Source: an uncultured Nitrospira sp.
GTDB taxonomy: Bacteria > Nitrospirota > Nitrospiria > Nitrospirales > UBA8639
Length of the DNA: 64,000 bases
Assembly (NCBI GenBank): GCA_902500695.1
Contig: CABVRQ010000011.1
Span: 1 to 64,000, forward strand
Direction of reading: 5' to 3'
Below, in pieces: positions 61,304 to 64,000 of the stretch (the first letter of the stretch is position 1; each line of letters begins with the position of its first letter). The position numbers and the translations under genes are program-made. The notes beneath the pieces were generated by a model that searched no databases, was not told where the DNA came from, and saw nothing but the letters and a program-made list of their open reading frames with translations.

Positions 61304-62185
61304 ATGCGCATGAAACCCATGGCCGTCCCAAAGTCCACATTTCCTGAAATTCGCTGCCGTGAAAAAATAATGCCCATTGGGTCAAAGGTATTAATTATGG
61401 GTATATTGAACGTGACCCCAGATTCTTTTTCTGAGGATGCACAGTGCCTCAACATCGAGGCAGCGATTGAACGAGCACAACAGATGATTGCCGAAGGAGC
61501 GGATCTGATTGATATCGGTGGGGAATCGACGAGGCCTGGAGCGTCATACGTGGACGAGGATGTGGAAATAAAAAGAATTTCTCCCATTCTGACGGTGTTG
61601 AGGAAACTCACCAATATCCCACTTTCTATTGATACACGGAAAGCTGCCGTGGCTCGGAGGGCGTTGGACCTCGGGGCCGATATCATCAATGATGTGAGCG
61701 CTCTTCAAGATGATCCTCGGATGGCTCAATTAATTCAAGAATCCGGGGCTGGGGTTGTCCTCATGCATCGGCAGGGCCATAGCGTAAATATGCAGCATGC
61801 TCCACAATATAAAGATGTCGTGGGTGAGGTAAAGAACTTTTTATCTGAACGGGTCTCCATGGCCCAATCGATGGGAATTCCGGCAGATCATATTTTGGTT
61901 GATCCGGGAATCGGGTTTGGGAAAACCCTCAATCATAATTTAGAAATTCTCCGTAACATTGGGGAGTTGCTTCCATTGGGACAACCTATTTTAATTGGGG
62001 TGTCACGGAAAGCCTTTATAGGCACCTTAACTGGAAAACCGGTTGGCGAACGAGAATTCGGGAATGCCGTTGCGGTGGCCGCTGCTGTCTGGCAGGGAGC
62101 ACATATCGTACGAGTCCATGAGGTGGGAGCCATGCATGATGCCATTTTGGTGGCTCAAGCTTTACAAAATTCGTGCGACAAGTAG
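61304..62185 (+). CDS. folP: Dihydropteroate synthase
   Basis: A 293-residue folate enzyme that joins p-aminobenzoate to the pterin. LIMGILNVTPDSFSED (about 30-45), DIGGESTRPGAS and the pterin site DPGIGFGKTLNHNLEIL are intact; VGVSRKAFIG closes the site. The target loops of sulfonamides look normal. The first 20 residues are extra compared with most family members, so a start nearer ATG 61373 (before PIGSKVLIMG) is possible. It lies between ftsH and glmM, a conserved order. Confidence 0.93.
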   Translation: MRMKPMAVPKSTFPEIRCREKIMPIGSKVLIMGILNVTPDSFSEDAQCLNIEAAIERAQQMIAEGADLIDIGGESTRPGASYVDEDVEIKRISPILTVLRKLTNIPLSIDTRKAAVARRALDLGADIINDVSALQDDPRMAQLIQESGAGVVLMHRQGHSVNMQHAPQYKDVVGEVKNFLSERVSMAQSMGIPADHILVDPGIGFGKTLNHNLEILRNIGELLPLGQPILIGVSRKAFIGTLTGKPVGEREFGNAVAVAAAVWQGAHIVRVHEVGAMHDAILVAQALQNSCDK

Positions 62186-62440
62186 GATAGGGTGGTAAGA
62201 TCTCTCCCAGTGGCGTTTCCGCCGCTTTGTTCTCCTTATAACCGTCGTGATGCGCCATATATGTCCAATAGATCGCCCTCTGGGTAACGCCGTAGAATGA
62301 CTGTCTTTGATTAGAGTGAATTTTTTGAATTTCTCTTCCAAACTGTTGATTCGCTTGTGAGTGGAGAGACAGGACAAAGTCTCCTCTATTCAAATGGTTT
62401 TGTGGCCTGCGCCAATTACTAAAAAAGAAAAGGGAACCAC
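62186..62440. other. Interval between folP and glmM
   Basis: About 255 bases without a recognised gene. A minus frame (62162-62377) has basic composition but no family resemblance. The interval ends with AAAGAAAAGGG upstream of the glmM start; no terminator was assigned. Confidence 0.3.
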
Positions 62441-63790
62441 ATGGGGAAACTATTCGGTACGGATGGGGTGCGTGGGGTCGCGAACCTGGATCCGATGACT
62501 AGCGAAATGGCGATGAAATTAGGACGGGCAGCAGCCCATGTTTTTCGTAAAGGTGATGGACGACATAAAATCATCATTGGCAAAGATACTCGTGTGTCCG
62601 GGTATATGTTGGAGTCGGCCTTAACTGCCGGACTATGCTCCATGGGTGTGGATGTCTTATTAGTCGGTCCCTTACCGACCCCTGCCATCGCGTTCATGAC
62701 CCGTAGCTTGAGAGCCGATGCCGGAGTGATGATTTCTGCTTCTCACAATCCTTATCAGGATAATGGCATCAAATTCTTTTCGAATGACGGGATGAAGTTG
62801 CCGGATGAACTGGAGCATCGTATGGAAAACCTTATTCTCTCGAATGAAATTGAGCATATTCGACCGACGGCCGAAGCCATCGGGAAAGCTTATCGCATTG
62901 ATGATGCAGAAGGACGATATATTGAGTTCGTCAAGCGCTCGCTTCCCCGTGAAATGGATTTCCAGAATATGCGAATTGTCTTGGATTGTGCCCATGGAGC
63001 GGCATATCATGTTTTCCCAAAGGTCATTCGTGAACTGGGTGCGAAGGTCTGGGTGATGGGCAATGAACCGGACGGGCTCAATATTAACGACGGGTGCGGT
63101 GCTGTGCACCCGGAGCGATTACAGCAGATGGTTCGAGATAGGAAGGCTGACCTCGGTATTGCCCTGGACGGAGACGCGGATCGGGCGTTGTTTGTCTGCG
63201 AACAAGGACAGGTGGTCGATGGGGATCATGCCCTGGCGGCTTTTGCTCTTGACCTCAAGAGACTAGGCCGATTAAGACACAATACGGTGGTGGGAACCGT
63301 GATGAGTAATTTTGGTTTTGAGGTCTGCATGCGAGAAGCTGGTATCAATCTGATACGAACGGCAGTGGGGGATCGATACATTTTAGAGCGGATGGTGGCT
63401 GAAAATTATAATCTGGGTGGAGAACAATCCGGCCATATGATCTTTTTGGATTATCATACGAGCGGGGATGGGATGATCTCCGGCTTACAAATGCTGAAGT
63501 TGATGCAGCGGGCTCAAAAGCCACTGTCGGAAATTGCCATGTGTATGCATTCCACGCCTCAGGTGTTGGTGGGGGTCACCGTTCCGCGTAAACCGGACCT
63601 GCAGACCCTTCCACAGTTACAGCAGGCGATTCAAGACAAAGAGCGCGTACTGAATGGAACCGGACGGATCCTTGTACGCTATTCCGGTACGGAACCGTTG
63701 CTGCGAGTGATGGTTGAAGGTCAAGATAGCCTGGTTATTCAGGAGATTGCGGAAGATTTAATCACAGTGGTGAAGTCCTGCATTCAGTAA
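62441..63790 (+). CDS. glmM: Phosphoglucosamine mutase
   Basis: A 449-residue enzyme that turns glucosamine 6-phosphate into the 1-phosphate for peptidoglycan and LPS precursors. KLFGTDGVRGVAN opens the chain. The phosphoserine Ser101 is in ISASHNPYQDNGIKFF, the metal loop is DGDADRAL, and GGEQSGHMIF and RYSGTEPLLRVMVEG mark the sugar and phosphate sites. The length is as usual. It ends the ftsH-folP-glmM run. Confidence 0.97.
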   Translation: MGKLFGTDGVRGVANLDPMTSEMAMKLGRAAAHVFRKGDGRHKIIIGKDTRVSGYMLESALTAGLCSMGVDVLLVGPLPTPAIAFMTRSLRADAGVMISASHNPYQDNGIKFFSNDGMKLPDELEHRMENLILSNEIEHIRPTAEAIGKAYRIDDAEGRYIEFVKRSLPREMDFQNMRIVLDCAHGAAYHVFPKVIRELGAKVWVMGNEPDGLNINDGCGAVHPERLQQMVRDRKADLGIALDGDADRALFVCEQGQVVDGDHALAAFALDLKRLGRLRHNTVVGTVMSNFGFEVCMREAGINLIRTAVGDRYILERMVAENYNLGGEQSGHMIFLDYHTSGDGMISGLQMLKLMQRAQKPLSEIAMCMHSTPQVLVGVTVPRKPDLQTLPQLQQAIQDKERVLNGTGRILVRYSGTEPLLRVMVEGQDSLVIQEIAEDLITVVKSCIQ

Positions 63791-63832
63791 GGATGAGAAG
63801 GTCTCCCACCCGTATTTCAGTCGTCTGCTCTA

Positions 63833-64000
63833 ATGAATGATTTGGCATTGAGGATGAATAGACGTAATGATCGATATGGCCTGCTTTCTTACCAGCCTCA
63901 ACCAGTCGGGTTAAGCCCGGCGCTCTTTTATGGGCGAGGTCCTTTGAAGACGGTGGAAGGCAGTACCCTGCGCTTAATTATGGGGTCTTTGAGTAAGGAT
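63833..64000 (+). CDS. Possible partial gene at right edge
   Basis: A frame from ATG 63833 stays open to the window end (56 codons, MNDLALRMNRRNDRYGLLS...). A GRGPLKTVEGSTLRL segment looks protein-like. It begins 43 bp after the glmM stop. With the 3' part missing no family can be named, and a later ATG at about 63980 is also possible. Confidence 0.3.
   Translation, partial: MNDLALRMNRRNDRYGLLSYQPQPVGLSPALFYGRGPLKTVEGSTLRLIMGSLSKD

Noticed and set aside
62016..62393. Minus frames between folP and glmM (62016-62393 and 62162-62377)
   Set aside because: They overlap the folP end, have no recognised motif and no ribosome binding site.
1..64000. CRISPR array, rRNA operon or complete prophage
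   Set aside because: No regularly spaced direct repeats, rRNA signature stretches or phage structural genes were seen.

Overview
The window reads as a chromosomal segment of a Gram-negative bacterium that is probably in the phylum Nitrospirota (Nitrospira-like nitrifier). This is inference from gene content: an SmbP-type histidine-repeat periplasmic protein of the kind known from nitrifiers, a membrane-anchored pentaheme cytochrome c, a CobA-HemD fusion in a heme operon with a CcsA/HemX-like gene, Lol and Lnt lipoprotein genes that imply an outer membrane, and moderate GC content by eye. There are no rRNA genes, CRISPR arrays or intact prophages. Two tRNA genes are present: Arg(ACG) and Leu(CAA).

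Layout. 1-4.4 kb: signalling genes (partial CheY-like receiver, two STAS proteins, a PilZ protein), a long gene-poor stretch and tRNA-Arg. 4.6-7.2 kb (minus): RusA-like resolvase, a solitary MraZ, an FmdB-type zinc ribbon and ComF. 7.4-12 kb (plus): an ABC ATPase, a class 1A-like PyrD and a large FtsX-type permease, interrupted by an HTH-only LuxR gene. 12-17.2 kb (minus): rplU-rpmA-obgE-proB-nadD-rsfS-bioB. ilvE stands divergently on plus. 18.3-25.8 kb (minus): gap-pgk-tpiA-secG and an LpoA/LivJ-like protein-M50 protease-trpS. 26-35.8 kb: accessory, mostly plus: xerD, small zinc ribbon, exported flavodoxin, two unknown proteins (one PD-(D/E)XK-like), then a tight unit HDAC-pentaheme cytochrome-rhodanese-SmbP closed by a terminator, a nitrilase and a coiled-coil lipoprotein with a ComEA-like tail. 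36-43 kb (minus): rpmB, lnt, prfB (with a programmed +1 frameshift), lysS, lolC/E, lolD. Two copies of a dispersed palindromic-ended repeat bracket lysS-lolC/E-lolD. 43-50 kb: two decayed regions (an unknown pseudogene and an SDR pseudogene) around recG, tRNA-Leu, an exported protein, tusA and rsmI. 50-63.8 kb (plus): ccsA/hemX-hemA-hemC-cobA/hemD-CBS-hemB-ribF-tilS-hpt-ftsH-folP-glmM, with several 4-bp stop/start overlaps.

How the genes work together: the right third makes tetrapyrroles and flavins. These cofactors are used by the c-type cytochrome and flavodoxin in the accessory region; ccsA next to hemA ties heme supply to cytochrome c assembly. The minus-strand blocks are standard housekeeping (glycolysis, ribosome, translation, lipoprotein export). 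The least explained parts are the 27.4-35.8 kb accessory genes, the dispersed repeat and the orphan nuclease-like protein.
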